The position numbers were made by a program, and so were the translations under genes. The notes under the pieces were generated by a model, which saw only the letters and a list, made by a program, of their open reading frames with translations, was not told the DNA's origin and did not search any database. DNA of 41,457 bases from Alienimonas chondri (GTDB lineage Bacteria; Planctomycetota; Planctomycetia; Planctomycetales; Planctomycetaceae). Position 1 is the stretch's first letter; every line of letters begins with the position of its first letter. This document shows positions 16,118-24,489 of the stretch, in pieces. The stretch spans positions 1 through 41,457 of the forward strand of contig NZ_WTPX01000028.1 of NCBI RefSeq assembly GCF_013036045.1, written 5' to 3'.

Positions 16118-18367
16118 TCACGCCACGTCGATGCCTTCGTTCTCGTCCGTGGCCTCTTCCGAGGTCGGCAGTTCGATCTCCGTCGGCCCGGCCTTCGCGC
16201 CGATCTTGGTCCCCAATGACAACCGGGGACCGGTGGTGTCTTCGTCCAGCAGACGTTTGAGGTGGGCGGCGTCCATCACCTCGACCTCCAACAACTCTTT
16301 CGCCATGCGGTCCAGCAGCGGGCGGCGGGCGGAGAGAATCTCCGCGGCGGTCTCGCCGGCCCGGTCGATAATCGCTTTGACCTCCAGGTCGATCTGTCGC
16401 AGCGTTTGCTCCGCGTGGAACCCGTCGCCGGACGCCTGCGGGCCGAGAAAGCTGGTGCGGGCGTCCGAGTAATGCACGCGGCCCAGAGCGTCGCTCATGC
16501 CGAATTCCGTCACCATCCGTCGGGCGATATCGGTGCTGCGTTGCAGGTCGTTTTGGGCGCCGGTGCTGGCTTCCTCATAAATCAGATCCTCCGCCGCGAT
16601 GCCGCCGAGGAAGCAGCAGATGCGATTGAACAGCTCCGTGCGGGTGGTCAGCATCCGCTCGTCGGCGGGGAAATGCAGCGTATAACCGAGGCCCATGCCG
16701 CGGGGGATGATGCTGATTTTATGAACCGGATCCGTGTGCGGCAGGCTGCACGCGACGAGGGCGTGACCGCATTCGTGATAGCTGACGCGCTCCTTTTCCT
16801 CATCATGAATGAGCCGGGTGCCCTTTTCGAGACCGGCGACGACACGTTCGATTGCCTCTTCCAACTCGACCATCGTCACCGCGGGCTTGCCGCTGCGGGC
16901 GGCCAGCAGGGCCGCTTCGTTCATCAGGTTGGCGAGATCCGCCCCGACGAACCCGGGCGTGATCCCGGCGATGCGTTCGAGGTTCACGCCCTCGCCCAAG
17001 GTGATCCGTTTGGCATGCACCTTGAGGATCGCAAACCGGCCGGCCTTATCGGGGCGGTCGACGGTCACGGTGCGGTCGAATCGGCCGGGCCTTAATAACG
17101 CTGGATCGAGCGTCTCCGGGCGGTTGGTGGCGCCCATCACGATCACGGATTGCCCGCTGTCGAAGCCGTCCATCTCGACCAGCAGGGCGTTGAGGGTTTG
17201 CTCCCGCTCTTCGTGCCCGCCGGGGGCGCCGTTGCCGCGGGCTTTTCCCAGGGCGTCTAATTCATCAATAAAGATAATCGCCCGTTCCTTCTCCCCCGCC
17301 TGCTTGAACATATCGCGGACCCGGGCGGCGCCGACGCCGACGAACATTTCCACGAAGTCGCTGCCGGACAGGCTGAAGAAGCTGACCCCGGCCTCGCCGG
17401 CGACGGCCTTCGCCAGCAACGTCTTGCCGGTGCCCGGCGGGCCGACCAGCAATACGCCGCGGGGGATGCGACCGCCGAGCGCCTGATATTTCTGCGGCGT
17501 GCGCAGGAAATCGACGACCTCCTTCAGCTCCTCCTTCGCCTCATCGATCCCCGCGACGTCCGCGAAGGTCACCTCCACGTCGTCCTGAGCCGCCAGGCGG
17601 CCCCGGCTCTTGCCGAAGCTCATCGCGGCGCCGGGACCGCCGAACTTCCGCAGCACCAGCACCAACAGGCCGACCAGCAGCAACAGCGGCAGGAACAGGA
17701 TCGCCAGCCCGGCCCACTCCGGGGGCGGCTCCGAGGCGGAGGTATCCAGCCCGGCCTCGTCCATCTTCGCTCCCAAGGCGGTGAGCGTGTCGCCCGGCAG
17801 GGAGTAGATCGCGACCCGGTAGGCAGTCGTGAGCGGCTCGCCGTCCTCGCCGGTCTTCCCTTCGGCAGCGGCGGCGACCTCCGAGGGGGACTCTTCTTTC
17901 GCTTCGGGATCGACGACCAACCCCGGCGGGCCGGTGAAGGTGATCGCGGAGGTGCCGAACCGCACGTTGTCGACGTTCTCGCCGGTGAGCGTTCCGTCCT
18001 CAATCAATGCCCGGAACCGACTGACGGACATCTCCTTGCCGCCGCGTCCGCCGGTCGTCAGGGCGATCAGCCCCAGGACAGCGACGCCCACCAACCCCAA
18101 CCACAGCAGGTTTCCCGGCCCGGGGCGATTGCCTTTTCCGCCCGGTTTGGGCGAGCCGGGCGCCCGCTTTTTGCGGGGAACGTCGCCTTTGGCGACGCTC
18201 GGCGGGTCGAGCGGCGCGGGATCGCCGGCGGGGTCGCGGGGAGCGTCGGACAAGGCGAGCGGCTTCGGAAAGGCGACGGGCGGAATCGCGGCGTCCGCGA
18301 TCGGCTCGCCGACCGACGGCAGCCCCGAGTACGGGCGGCGCGGCGGCGAACCGTGAACCCTAAGCAA
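16118..18367 (-). CDS. ftsH: ATP-dependent zinc metalloprotease FtsH
   Basis: A 749-residue membrane-anchored AAA+ protease that degrades misfolded and regulatory proteins at the cytoplasmic membrane. Order: a Pro/Arg-rich N-terminal extension (1-85), first membrane helix (about 87-104), periplasmic domain (112-215), second helix (219-240), AAA domain with Walker A GPPGTGKT (309-316), Walker [10 protein letters not shown] (364-372), SRH arginines RPGRFDR (426-432), and peptidase domain with the zinc motif HECGH (531-535). The extension is unusual for FtsH and depends on the start: the only start codons before the first helix are TTG 18367 and TTG 18253, so the N-terminus is uncertain. It is divergent from dxr and appears to lead the minus-strand run ending in ftr. 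Confidence 0.95.
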   Translation of the reverse strand: MLRVHGSPPRRPYSGLPSVGEPIADAAIPPVAFPKPLALSDAPRDPAGDPAPLDPPSVAKGDVPRKKRAPGSPKPGGKGNRPGPGNLLWLGLVGVAVLGLIALTTGGRGGKEMSVSRFRALIEDGTLTGENVDNVRFGTSAITFTGPPGLVVDPEAKEESPSEVAAAAEGKTGEDGEPLTTAYRVAIYSLPGDTLTALGAKMDEAGLDTSASEPPPEWAGLAILFLPLLLLVGLLVLVLRKFGGPGAAMSFGKSRGRLAAQDDVEVTFADVAGIDEAKEELKEVVDFLRTPQKYQALGGRIPRGVLLVGPPGTGKTLLAKAVAGEAGVSFFSLSGSDFVEMFVGVGAARVRDMFKQAGEKERAIIFIDELDALGKARGNGAPGGHEEREQTLNALLVEMDGFDSGQSVIVMGATNRPETLDPALLRPGRFDRTVTVDRPDKAGRFAILKVHAKRITLGEGVNLERIAGITPGFVGADLANLMNEAALLAARSGKPAVTMVELEEAIERVVAGLEKGTRLIHDEEKERVSYHECGHALVACSLPHTDPVHKISIIPRGMGLGYTLHFPADERMLTTRTELFNRICCFLGGIAAEDLIYEEASTGAQNDLQRSTDIARRMVTEFGMSDALGRVHYSDARTSFLGPQASGDGFHAEQTLRQIDLEVKAIIDRAGETAAEILSARRPLLDRMAKELLEVEVMDAAHLKRLLDEDTTGPRLSLGTKIGAKAGPTEIELPTSEEATDENEGIDVA

Positions 18368-18462
18368 CGACGGGGGGCGGTCAATCCGGCCGAACGCCTC
18401 ACCCCCGCTTCCCCGAGTCGACCGCTTGCCGGCGTGCCCCGACCGCCGGCGCCTCCCGCGGA

Positions 18463-18491
18463 TTGTGACCCGCCGGCCCCGGTCCTATCGT
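18463..18491 (+). promoter_or_regulatory. Possible sigma70-like promoter for dxr
   Basis: TTGTGA at 18463-18468 and TATCGT at 18486-18491 with a 17-bp spacer, in the divergent ftsH-dxr intergenic region and about 38 bp upstream of the TTG chosen for dxr. Each box matches 4 of 6 consensus positions, so this is only suggestive. Confidence 0.25.
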
Positions 18492-18529
18492 GCGGGCTTC
18501 GCCCGACCCGCCCGCAACCGGTTTTGTGC

Positions 18530-19684
18530 TTGTCCGCTCCCCTCTCCCGCGTCGTCGTGCTGGGTTCGACGGGGTCGATCGGCACAAGCGCCTGCGACGT
18601 GTTCGCCGCCCGTGAGGAACTGGTCCCGCTGGCGTTCGTCGCCCATCGGTCGTGGGAAACGCTGGCCCGGCAATGCCGTGAGCACGACGTGAAGATCGCC
18701 GTGCTGGCCGACGAGTCCGTCGCCGACACGGTGGACCGCGAGGCGTTTCCTCCCGGTTGTGAGGTCCGCTTCGGAGAGCGGGCCGTGGAGGAGGTCGCCG
18801 CGCACCCGGACGCGGACGCGGTGCTGTCCGCGATCGTCGGCGCCGCGGGCCTGCGGGGCACGTGGGCGGCGGTGGAGGCCGGGAAGCGGGTCGCCCTGGC
18901 GAACAAGGAGACGTTGGTGGTCGCCGGCCCGCTGGTGACGAAGCGAGCCGCCGAGACCGGCGCCGAGTTGCTGCCCGTCGACAGCGAGCACAACGCGATC
19001 TATCAGGCGCTGCTCGCGGGGCGTCGCGATCAGGTGCGACGGGTGATCCTCACCGCCAGCGGCGGCCCGTTTCGGGGCCGGTCGGCGGCCTCGCTGCACG
19101 ACGTGACCCCCGCGGACGCGCTCGCTCACCCCACCTGGGACATGGGAAAACGCATCAGCGTGGACAGCGCCACGATGCTCAATAAAGCCTTCGAATTGAT
19201 CGAAGCCCGCTGGCTGTTCGATCTGCCGGCGGACCGCATCGACGTCGTCGTGCATCCGCAAAGCGTGGTGCACAGCTTCGTGGAATACGTCGACGGCAGC
19301 GTGCTGGCGCAGCTCTCCCCGCCGGATATGAAGCTGCCGATTCAATACGCCCTCACCCACCCCGACCGCCGCCCGGGGCCGACGGCAAAGTTCGATTGGA
19401 ACCAGGCGTTCGAATTGACCTTCGAGCCGCCCGACCGCGAGGCGTTCCCCGGCTTGAACCTCGGCACGCGGGTCGCCGAACGCGGCGGGACCGCGGGGGC
19501 GGCGCTCAACGCCGCGGACGAGATCGCCGTCGAACGCTTCTTGAACGGGGAGATCCGCTTCCCCGACATCGCCCGCCTCTGCGAGCAGGCTCTGGACGAG
19601 CACCCCTTCGAAGCGGAGCCGACGTTAGAGAGCCTGATGGAAGTGGATGCCTGGGTTCGTGAGCGGACCAAATCGACCGGGTGA
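18530..19684 (+). CDS. dxr: 1-deoxy-D-xylulose 5-phosphate reductoisomerase
   Basis: Second enzyme of the MEP isoprenoid pathway, converting DXP to 2-C-methyl-D-erythritol 4-phosphate with NADPH and a divalent metal. Seen: NADPH-binding GSTGSIG at residues 12-18, ANKETLV, the metal/substrate motif VDSEHNAIYQ, SGGPFRG, and the HPTWDMGKRISVDSATMLNKAFELIEA block with HPQSVVHSFVEY following. From TTG 18530 the protein is 384 residues, the usual family length, and the GSTGSIG loop sits at the normal distance from the N-terminus. An ATG at 18353 would add 59 Pro/Arg-rich residues and overlap ftsH, and TTG 18524 is also possible. Followed 82 bp later by the Coa1-like gene. Confidence 0.93.
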   Translation: MSAPLSRVVVLGSTGSIGTSACDVFAAREELVPLAFVAHRSWETLARQCREHDVKIAVLADESVADTVDREAFPPGCEVRFGERAVEEVAAHPDADAVLSAIVGAAGLRGTWAAVEAGKRVALANKETLVVAGPLVTKRAAETGAELLPVDSEHNAIYQALLAGRRDQVRRVILTASGGPFRGRSAASLHDVTPADALAHPTWDMGKRISVDSATMLNKAFELIEARWLFDLPADRIDVVVHPQSVVHSFVEYVDGSVLAQLSPPDMKLPIQYALTHPDRRPGPTAKFDWNQAFELTFEPPDREAFPGLNLGTRVAERGGTAGAALNAADEIAVERFLNGEIRFPDIARLCEQALDEHPFEAEPTLESLMEVDAWVRERTKSTG

Positions 19685-19766
19685 TCCGGTCGGCCCCGCG
19701 TTACGTTCTCAAGTACCGCTCGCCCCCGCCGCCGATTCCCCCCGTTCCCCAGCCACAGGACTTCCG

Positions 19767-20294
19767 ATGTCGACTCACGACGCCTTCGAACCCGCCGCCG
19801 CACCGCCGCCCCGCAAGGGGTGGTTCGGGAGAAACTGGCTGTGGGTCGTGCCGCTGGGGTGCCTGCTGCCCATCGTGCTGTGCGCCGGCGGCCTCTACTG
19901 GGCGTTCAGCTTCGGGATGGATACCTTGAAGGCCTCCGACGCCTACGTCAGTTCGCTGGCCGCAGCTCGCGAGAACGCCGAGGTGCGGGCGGCGCTGGGG
20001 CAGCCGATCGAGGACGGCTTCCCCACGAAAGCGAATTACGCCAACAACAACGGGAACGAAACCGCGGATCTGGCCTATCCGATCACCGGACCGAACGGCT
20101 CCGCGACGGTGTATGTCGTCGGAAGCGCCAACGGCGGCCCGTGGACGTACACGCGAAAAGCGGTCGTCCTCTCGGACGGAACGGAAATCGATCTGCGGGA
20201 GGGCGTCGTTGAGGACGCCCCCCCGATGGACGATGGCGAATTGGGCGACGGCGCGGAACCGACCTTGGAGATGGGCGGCGACGACACGCCGTGA
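19767..20294 (+). CDS. Coa1-like (cytochrome oxidase assembly factor 1 family) membrane protein
   Basis: A 175-residue protein with a Pro-rich start, one membrane helix (about 25-51, WLWVVPLGCLLPIVLCAGGLYWAFSF) and a soluble domain: LKASDAYVSSLAAARENAEVRAALGQPIEDGFPTKANYANNNG...ADLAYPITGPNGSATVYVVGSANGGPWTYTRKAVV. This matches the bacterial Coa1 (cytochrome c oxidase assembly) pattern in which a small helix-turn precedes a beta sheet ending in a WxY/F-type strand. An acidic C-terminal tail follows. ATG 19767 fits the family; the longer frame upstream is not conserved-looking. Its stop overlaps the next start (GTGA), so the two are coupled. Role in oxidase assembly is inferred only from the family name. 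Confidence 0.72.
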   Translation: MSTHDAFEPAAAPPPRKGWFGRNWLWVVPLGCLLPIVLCAGGLYWAFSFGMDTLKASDAYVSSLAAARENAEVRAALGQPIEDGFPTKANYANNNGNETADLAYPITGPNGSATVYVVGSANGGPWTYTRKAVVLSDGTEIDLREGVVEDAPPMDDGELGDGAEPTLEMGGDDTP

Positions 20295-21157
20295 TCGGCG
20301 ACGCGGTCCTGACCGGCGACGACTGGGTCGTCTGGACGGTGCGGGTCTCGCTGGCGCTGCTGACGGCGGGGTTCGTGGGGCGGAACCTCGGGTTCGATCG
20401 ACTCGCCCGGCTCTGTTGGGCGGGGGGAGCGGCGGCGATGTGGGCGCACCTCGCCGCCGCGTTCGAGGTGAAGCACGGTTGGAGCCACGCCGACGCGGTC
20501 CGGGAGACCGCCCGCCAGACAGACGCCCTCACCGGGATCGATTGGGGCGGCGGGGTCTGGATCAACTACCTGTTTGCCGCCGTGTGGACGGTCGACGCGG
20601 CCTGGGCCTGGGTGCGGCCGCGGTCGTACGACACGCGGTCGCCACGAATCGCCGCCGCCGTGGGGGCGTTTCTGGGCTTCATCGCCGTCAACGGAGCGAT
20701 CGTGTTCGAGGAGGGCCCGACCCGTTGGATCGGAGCGGCCTGCTGCGGAGCGATCGCCCTGGCATGGCTCGCCGATCGAGCGAGCCGCTCGCGAGCCGCA
20801 CCTCAGTCCGGCGAACGCCCCTCAGCGATCGGCGTCGGCTCATCATCCGACCGCGAGCGCGGCGATTCTTGGGCCTCGTCGTCTTGGTCGTCGTCGCCGG
20901 TGACTTCCCCATCCATTGAGGCGCCGGAGTCTCCGGCGGCGGGAGCCGAGGCGTTCTCGACCTCCGCGTCGTCCGGCTCGGGATCCAGTTCTTCGTCGTC
21001 GCCGTCCTCCGGGTCGTCGTCGGATTCCGGATCGTCGCCGTTCTCAAGGTCGTCGTCGGATTCCGACCCCGCCAGAGTCGGTCGCGTGGCCCGATACTCC
21101 TCCTCGACATCGACATACTGCTCCTTCGGCAGGCCGGCGAGGTTGGCGCGAATATAG
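20291..21157 (+). CDS. Multi-helix membrane protein, 3' end antisense to the STAS gene
   Basis: A 288-residue frame beginning at GTG 20291, coupled to the Coa1-like gene (GTGA). Residues 1-165 look like a real membrane protein with several helices (WTVRVSLALLTAGFVG, LCWAGGAAAMWAHLAAAF, INYLFAAVWTVDAAWAW, AAVGAFLGFIAVNGAIVF, WIGAACCGAIALAWLA). The pattern WAHLAAAFEVKHGWSHADAVRETARQT is seen in other planctomycete membrane proteins of unknown function. From about residue 172 the frame has no stop and runs into a Ser-rich stretch that is simply the complement of the acidic tail of the opposite gene. The natural product either really has this Ser-rich tail, or the frame has lost its stop. Function unknown. 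Confidence 0.7.
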   Translation: MIGDAVLTGDDWVVWTVRVSLALLTAGFVGRNLGFDRLARLCWAGGAAAMWAHLAAAFEVKHGWSHADAVRETARQTDALTGIDWGGGVWINYLFAAVWTVDAAWAWVRPRSYDTRSPRIAAAVGAFLGFIAVNGAIVFEEGPTRWIGAACCGAIALAWLADRASRSRAAPQSGERPSAIGVGSSSDRERGDSWASSSWSSSPVTSPSIEAPESPAAGAEAFSTSASSGSGSSSSSSPSSGSSSDSGSSPFSRSSSDSDPARVGRVARYSSSTSTYCSFGRPARLARI

Positions 21158-21915
21158 GCAAAGCCCGCCTCGACGCCGCGGGCCCGCGGATCGGGCGACC
21201 GCGGATCTAGCAGAATCGGCTTCATTCGTTTTTTCGCCACCGAGAGCATCGTCGTTCGGGCGGCGTACTTCGTGTGCAACAAGGCCTGAAGTTCGTCGAT
21301 TTCTTGATCCAAACGTTCCACCAGCGGCGGGGTATGCTCCCGCCATTCCTGCACGGTGGCGTACTGTTTGCGGATCTTGGCGTAGTCCGCCCAGATGCTC
21401 TCCAGTTCGGCGAAGTGCCGACGTTCGACATGCCGCCCGCTCAGCAGCCAGGCGCCGAGTCCGATCAATAAGAGCACGGTCACGACGGTCGCGATCGTGG
21501 GCGTCCACCTCGCCAGGGTTTGGCCGACGGTCTCCGTCGCGACGGTTTTCAAGGCGTCGTCGCGGGTCTCGAAGAACTCCCAGTCCTCCGCGGTCCGGGA
21601 AACTTCCAACCCTTTCCGCATGTCGCCGCTGACCTCGCAGGCCACGGCTCGACCGCCCTGCTCCCGGGTCTGCGTCACCCATCGCTGAAGCTCTTTGACG
21701 ACGTTCCCGCCGACGTAGTTCGTCAGCGAGAAGTCCAGAACGAGATTCTTATAGTGCGGGTCGCGCAGCGCCGCGGAGACGCGCCCGCATTCGACCCGGA
21801 AATCGGCATCCCCGAACCCCGCCTTATCTCCCTTCGGGAGCACGATCAACGTGTCCCCGAACGTTTCGACCGGGAAGATTACGTTGCCACGAGCGGCGAG
21901 GACGGATGCGGACAT
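20803..21915 (-). CDS. STAS-domain membrane protein with acidic tail
   Basis: A 370-residue protein. Residues 12-125 read as a STAS (anti-sigma-antagonist-like) fold: VIFPVETFGDTLIVLP...YKNLVLDFSLTNYVGGNVVKELQRWVTQTREQGGRAVACEVSGDMRKGLEVSRTAEDWEFFETRDDAL. No phosphorylatable serine in the classical DSSG context is seen (the loop is SLTNYVGG). One membrane helix follows (about 138-160), then a charged coiled-coil-like region (about 165-230), and a C-terminal tail of Asp/Glu repeats (SDDD, GDDPESDDD). ATG 21915 is chosen; the frame extends to 22143 but that part is low-complexity. It may be a membrane-bound signalling or scaffold protein; role unknown. Its last 355 bp are antisense to the gene at 20291-21157. 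Confidence 0.8.
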   Translation of the reverse strand: MSASVLAARGNVIFPVETFGDTLIVLPKGDKAGFGDADFRVECGRVSAALRDPHYKNLVLDFSLTNYVGGNVVKELQRWVTQTREQGGRAVACEVSGDMRKGLEVSRTAEDWEFFETRDDALKTVATETVGQTLARWTPTIATVVTVLLLIGLGAWLLSGRHVERRHFAELESIWADYAKIRKQYATVQEWREHTPPLVERLDQEIDELQALLHTKYAARTTMLSVAKKRMKPILLDPRSPDPRARGVEAGFAYIRANLAGLPKEQYVDVEEEYRATRPTLAGSESDDDLENGDDPESDDDPEDGDDEELDPEPDDAEVENASAPAAGDSGASMDGEVTGDDDQDDEAQESPRSRSDDEPTPIAEGRSPD

Positions 21916-22097
21916 GACGGCATGGCGACGGACCGGGGCGGGCCGGCGGCGTCCGGGCGGGGACCGGGCGAGACCGGGGGCAACTCGCTGATCCTGCCGG
22001 CCGGCCGGCGACCGCGTCAAACCCAAGGGGGGTCCGTCGTCGATTGTCGCCCCCTCAGGCCGCATTCCTTCCGCCTCCGACCCAGTCAAGCAGACGA

Positions 22098-22127
22098 CGC
22101 CGGGGCGGGAGAAACCCGACCCCGGCG
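22098..22127 (-). terminator. GC-rich hairpin downstream of the 22157-22978 gene
   Basis: A 12-bp stem with one bulged base and a five-base loop: arms CGCCGGGGCGGG (22098-22109) and CCCGACCCCGGCG (22115-22127). It lies 30 bp after the minus-strand stop at 22157. There is no T-run after the stem on the minus strand, so it may slow polymerase or stabilise the 3' end rather than act as an intrinsic terminator. Confidence 0.4.
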
Positions 22128-22156
22128 CCGACCGACCCTTCACCCGTTCAAGCCCC

Positions 22157-22978
22157 TCACGCCGCTCGCATCAGCATCCGTTCCCGAACCCGCAGCGCCT
22201 TGCGGACGGTGCGGCGCTCCTTCTTCGACAGGCCCTTCAGCAGATCCTCCTTGCCGCCGTCGAAGTCCATCTCCGTCAGATCCACCACCCGGTTGCCGAC
22301 CTCGACGGTCCGCGGGACGTCCTCGAATCGGATCACGGACGGTTCGTTTCCCTCGTCTCCCCATTCCTCCGGCCACTCCTGATGCGACGCGACCGTCTCC
22401 TCGACGACCTCTTCGTCGGCCGACTCCGCCGCGGCGGGGAACGGGATCGTGGCGGGCGACTCCGACTCGGCTTCGTCGTGGGCGACCTTCGAGGCAGACG
22501 CGGACCAGGTCGACCGCACCGCCGCGGGGTCCACATCGTCGACCCGTTTGACGGGGCGAGCCTCCGCCGACTTCGAGGCGGCGCCGTTGAACGGCAGGGA
22601 GACCGTCTCGGAGTCGCTCGACTCCGCCTCGCGGGTCCGAGCGTCTTCGTTCCGAACCGATGTCGGGGCGACGTCCCACCGCGGGCGACGCGTCAACGAC
22701 AGGAGCGTCCACACGCCGGCGACGGCCAGCAAACCGACGCCGGCGGCTTCCGCGGCGGTCCAGCCCGCGGTGACTTCCGCGACGACCCCCGGGCCGATCT
22801 TCGCCGCGAGGAGGTCCGCCGGCGCCAGCATCAAGGCGGCCCCGGCGGCGCCTAAGGAGAGGCGGGTCAACAGACCCATAGCCCGACCGGCGGCGCCCCG
22901 CCGGGCCGGCCGCAAGGCCGCGACCTCCGGAATGGGGGTGGTCGCCTGATGAGTGGTGTGTGCAGCGTGGTTGGCCAT
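22157..22978 (-). CDS. Hypothetical membrane protein with acidic tail
   Basis: A 273-residue protein I do not recognise. An N-terminal soluble stretch (MANHAAHTTHQATTPIPE) leads into two hydrophobic helices (about 37-58, LLTRLSLGAAGAALMLAPADLLA, and about 70-92, TAAEAAGVGLLAVAGVWTLLSL). A long Ser/Glu-rich, probably disordered, acidic region follows (about 95-225), and then a short ordered C-terminal part with EDVPRTVEVGNRVVDLTEMDFDGGKEDLLKGLSKKERRTVRKALRVRERML, basic at the very end. ATG 22978 precedes the first conserved-looking residues; the frame extends upstream without structure. The upstream stretch 22979-23363 up to the divergent Hsp20 gene holds no convincing gene. Confidence 0.72.
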   Translation of the reverse strand: MANHAAHTTHQATTPIPEVAALRPARRGAAGRAMGLLTRLSLGAAGAALMLAPADLLAAKIGPGVVAEVTAGWTAAEAAGVGLLAVAGVWTLLSLTRRPRWDVAPTSVRNEDARTREAESSDSETVSLPFNGAASKSAEARPVKRVDDVDPAAVRSTWSASASKVAHDEAESESPATIPFPAAAESADEEVVEETVASHQEWPEEWGDEGNEPSVIRFEDVPRTVEVGNRVVDLTEMDFDGGKEDLLKGLSKKERRTVRKALRVRERMLMRAA

Positions 22979-23363
22979 CGCCCTGCCCCGTCCGTGCGGC
23001 TGTGCGGAATGTTGACTGAGTCCCCCCGCCTGAGCGGGGCGCCCTGCATCTCGCGGGGCGTGCAGCGGGCATCGGCGGACCGACGGGGGCCGGATCAGCG
23101 GCGGACCCGCCGTCCCTCCGGGTCGCGGCGAACCGTCCCCGAACATGTCGCTCCGGCCGATCGCCCCGGCGGCGGCGATCGTGCCGGTCACGCCGTTTTC
23201 GAGGCGTCGATCCGTCGACTTCAGAAAACCGGGAACTCCCTGAGCCGCCGATCCGGAGTGGACATGCGAACGGTTCGGCACGCCGCTTGCAGAATGTCAA
23301 CCGTGGGCTGACCAAAGTGGCAGCCGCGAGTATCCCCTATCTCAATCGATCGAGAACACTCCC

Positions 23364-23822
23364 ATGCGATTCGTCACCCGCTCTCCGCTTGCCGAGCTTC
23401 CCTTCGCCCAGCTGGACAACGTCCGTCAGGAGATGAACGGCCTGCTGCGGTCGTTCGACCGGGCGCTGTCCGGGCCGTCGTCCTCGGCCGATTCGTCCGT
23501 TCCGCCCTTCAATCTGCATGAGGCGGAAGACGCCGTGATCCTCACCGCGGAATTGCCGGGCGTCGATCCGGCGGCGGTCGAGGTCTCCGTGAAAGCGGAC
23601 GAAGTCACGGTCCGCGGCGCCTGGCCGACCGCCGAAACGCCGGAAGGCGGCCACTGGCTCCGCCGCGAGCGGCCCCGCGGCGAGTTCGCCCGCACCGTGC
23701 GATTGCCGTTCACCCCGCCGGTCGACGGCGTGGAGGCGCAGTTCGCCCGCGGCGTGCTCACCCTCGTGCTCGACAAACCGGCCGAGAAGCAGGCCCGCCG
23801 GATCGAGGTCAAAGTCTCCTGA
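23364..23822 (+). CDS. Hsp20/alpha-crystallin family small heat shock protein
   Basis: A 152-residue small chaperone that holds unfolding proteins in oligomeric particles. The alpha-crystallin domain spans about 50-150: FNLHEAEDAVILTAELPGVDPAAVEVSVKADEVTVRGAWP, then GEFARTVRLPFTPPVDGVEAQFARGVLTLVLDKPAEKQARRIEV, containing the conserved A-x-x-x-x-G-V-L motif (AQFARGVLTLVL). Start ATG 23364 is followed by the short N-terminal arm MRFVTRSPLAELPFAQLDNVRQEMNGLL. It is the first of two tandem Hsp20 genes separated by 85 bp. Sequence differs enough from the second copy to indicate an old duplication. Confidence 0.92.
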   Translation: MRFVTRSPLAELPFAQLDNVRQEMNGLLRSFDRALSGPSSSADSSVPPFNLHEAEDAVILTAELPGVDPAAVEVSVKADEVTVRGAWPTAETPEGGHWLRRERPRGEFARTVRLPFTPPVDGVEAQFARGVLTLVLDKPAEKQARRIEVKVS

Positions 23823-23907
23823 GTCGCGGCGCCCCGCGCCGCCGCGCCGAGGATCTATCAAGACCTATCCCCCACTATCCATTCCTACTCTTATAGAAAC
23901 CGATTCG

Positions 23908-24408
23908 ATGAACGATCAGACCACTGTCGAAACCTCTGCCGACGAAACCGCCGCCGACGAGACCGCCGTGGAGGAGACCACTATGGAGGAGACCCTGACG
24001 AAAACCGATGCGCCGTCCTCCGGCGACTCGTCCGCCCATGAGGACGGCGAAGCGCTGCGGTCCCGCTATCTACCGCGGGTCGACGTGCTCGAAACCCCGG
24101 ACGCCTTCCTACTGACGGCAAACGTGCCGGGCACGAGCGAAGACGGCCTGGAACTCACCGTCGAGAAGGACGTGCTGACGCTGTGGGCGAAAGTCCCGGA
24201 GGCTCCCCTCGCCGGGCGCTCGCGTGATTCGCTGTTGAACCGCGGGATCGGTTATCCCGAGGGCGACTGGCATCGCACCTTTCGACTCGGCCAGACCGTC
24301 GACCGCGACGCCGTCGAGGCGCAATTGCGTCACGGCGTGCTGACGGTCACGCTTCCGAAGACCAAGGAGCAGCAGCGGCGGACGATCGCGGTCACCACCG
24401 CCGCCTGA
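23908..24408 (+). CDS. Second Hsp20/alpha-crystallin protein with acidic N-terminal arm
   Basis: A 166-residue small heat shock protein. Its first 50 residues are a Thr/Glu/Asp-rich arm (ETSADETAADETAVEETTMEE and onward), unlike the basic arm of the upstream paralogue. The alpha-crystallin domain follows (PRVDVLETPDAFLLTANVPGTSEDGLELTVEKDVLTLWAKVP, then WHRTFRLGQTVDRDAVEAQLRHGVLTVTLPKTKEQQRRTIAV), including the AQLRHGVLTVTLPK signature. Different arms in a tandem pair suggest that the two might form mixed or distinct oligomers. A strong terminator follows at 24440. Confidence 0.92.
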   Translation: MNDQTTVETSADETAADETAVEETTMEETLTKTDAPSSGDSSAHEDGEALRSRYLPRVDVLETPDAFLLTANVPGTSEDGLELTVEKDVLTLWAKVPEAPLAGRSRDSLLNRGIGYPEGDWHRTFRLGQTVDRDAVEAQLRHGVLTVTLPKTKEQQRRTIAVTTAA

Positions 24409-24439
24409 TCCCCGGTAAGCAGAGGTCACGCAGGTTCAC

Positions 24440-24473
24440 CGTCCCGGGCGCCGCGCGGCGTCCGGGACGTTTT
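24440..24473 (+). terminator. Rho-independent terminator after the Hsp20 pair
   Basis: A 13-bp stem (24440-24452 with 24457-24469, one G-T wobble) and a GCGC loop, followed by TTTT and further T-rich sequence. It lies 31 bp after the second hsp20 stop. On the other strand it sits just beyond the stop of the VOC gene at 24490, so it may serve both convergent genes. Confidence 0.85.
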
Positions 24474-24489
24474 CATTTCTCGCCACGAA

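Noticed and set aside
18353-18529. N-terminal extension of Dxr from ATG 18353
   Set aside because: Pro/Arg-rich with no family match, and it would overlap ftsH; TTG 18530 gives the normal family length.
22140-23315. Long minus-strand frame alternative to the 22157 gene
   Set aside because: Arg/Gly-rich with no hydrophobic segments. The neighbouring frame encodes two clear membrane helices and ordered composition.
23285-23341. Possible heat-shock (sigma32-type) promoter before hsp20
   Set aside because: A CTTGCAG and a CCCCTAT resemble sigma32 boxes, but their spacing is about 45 bp, far too long.
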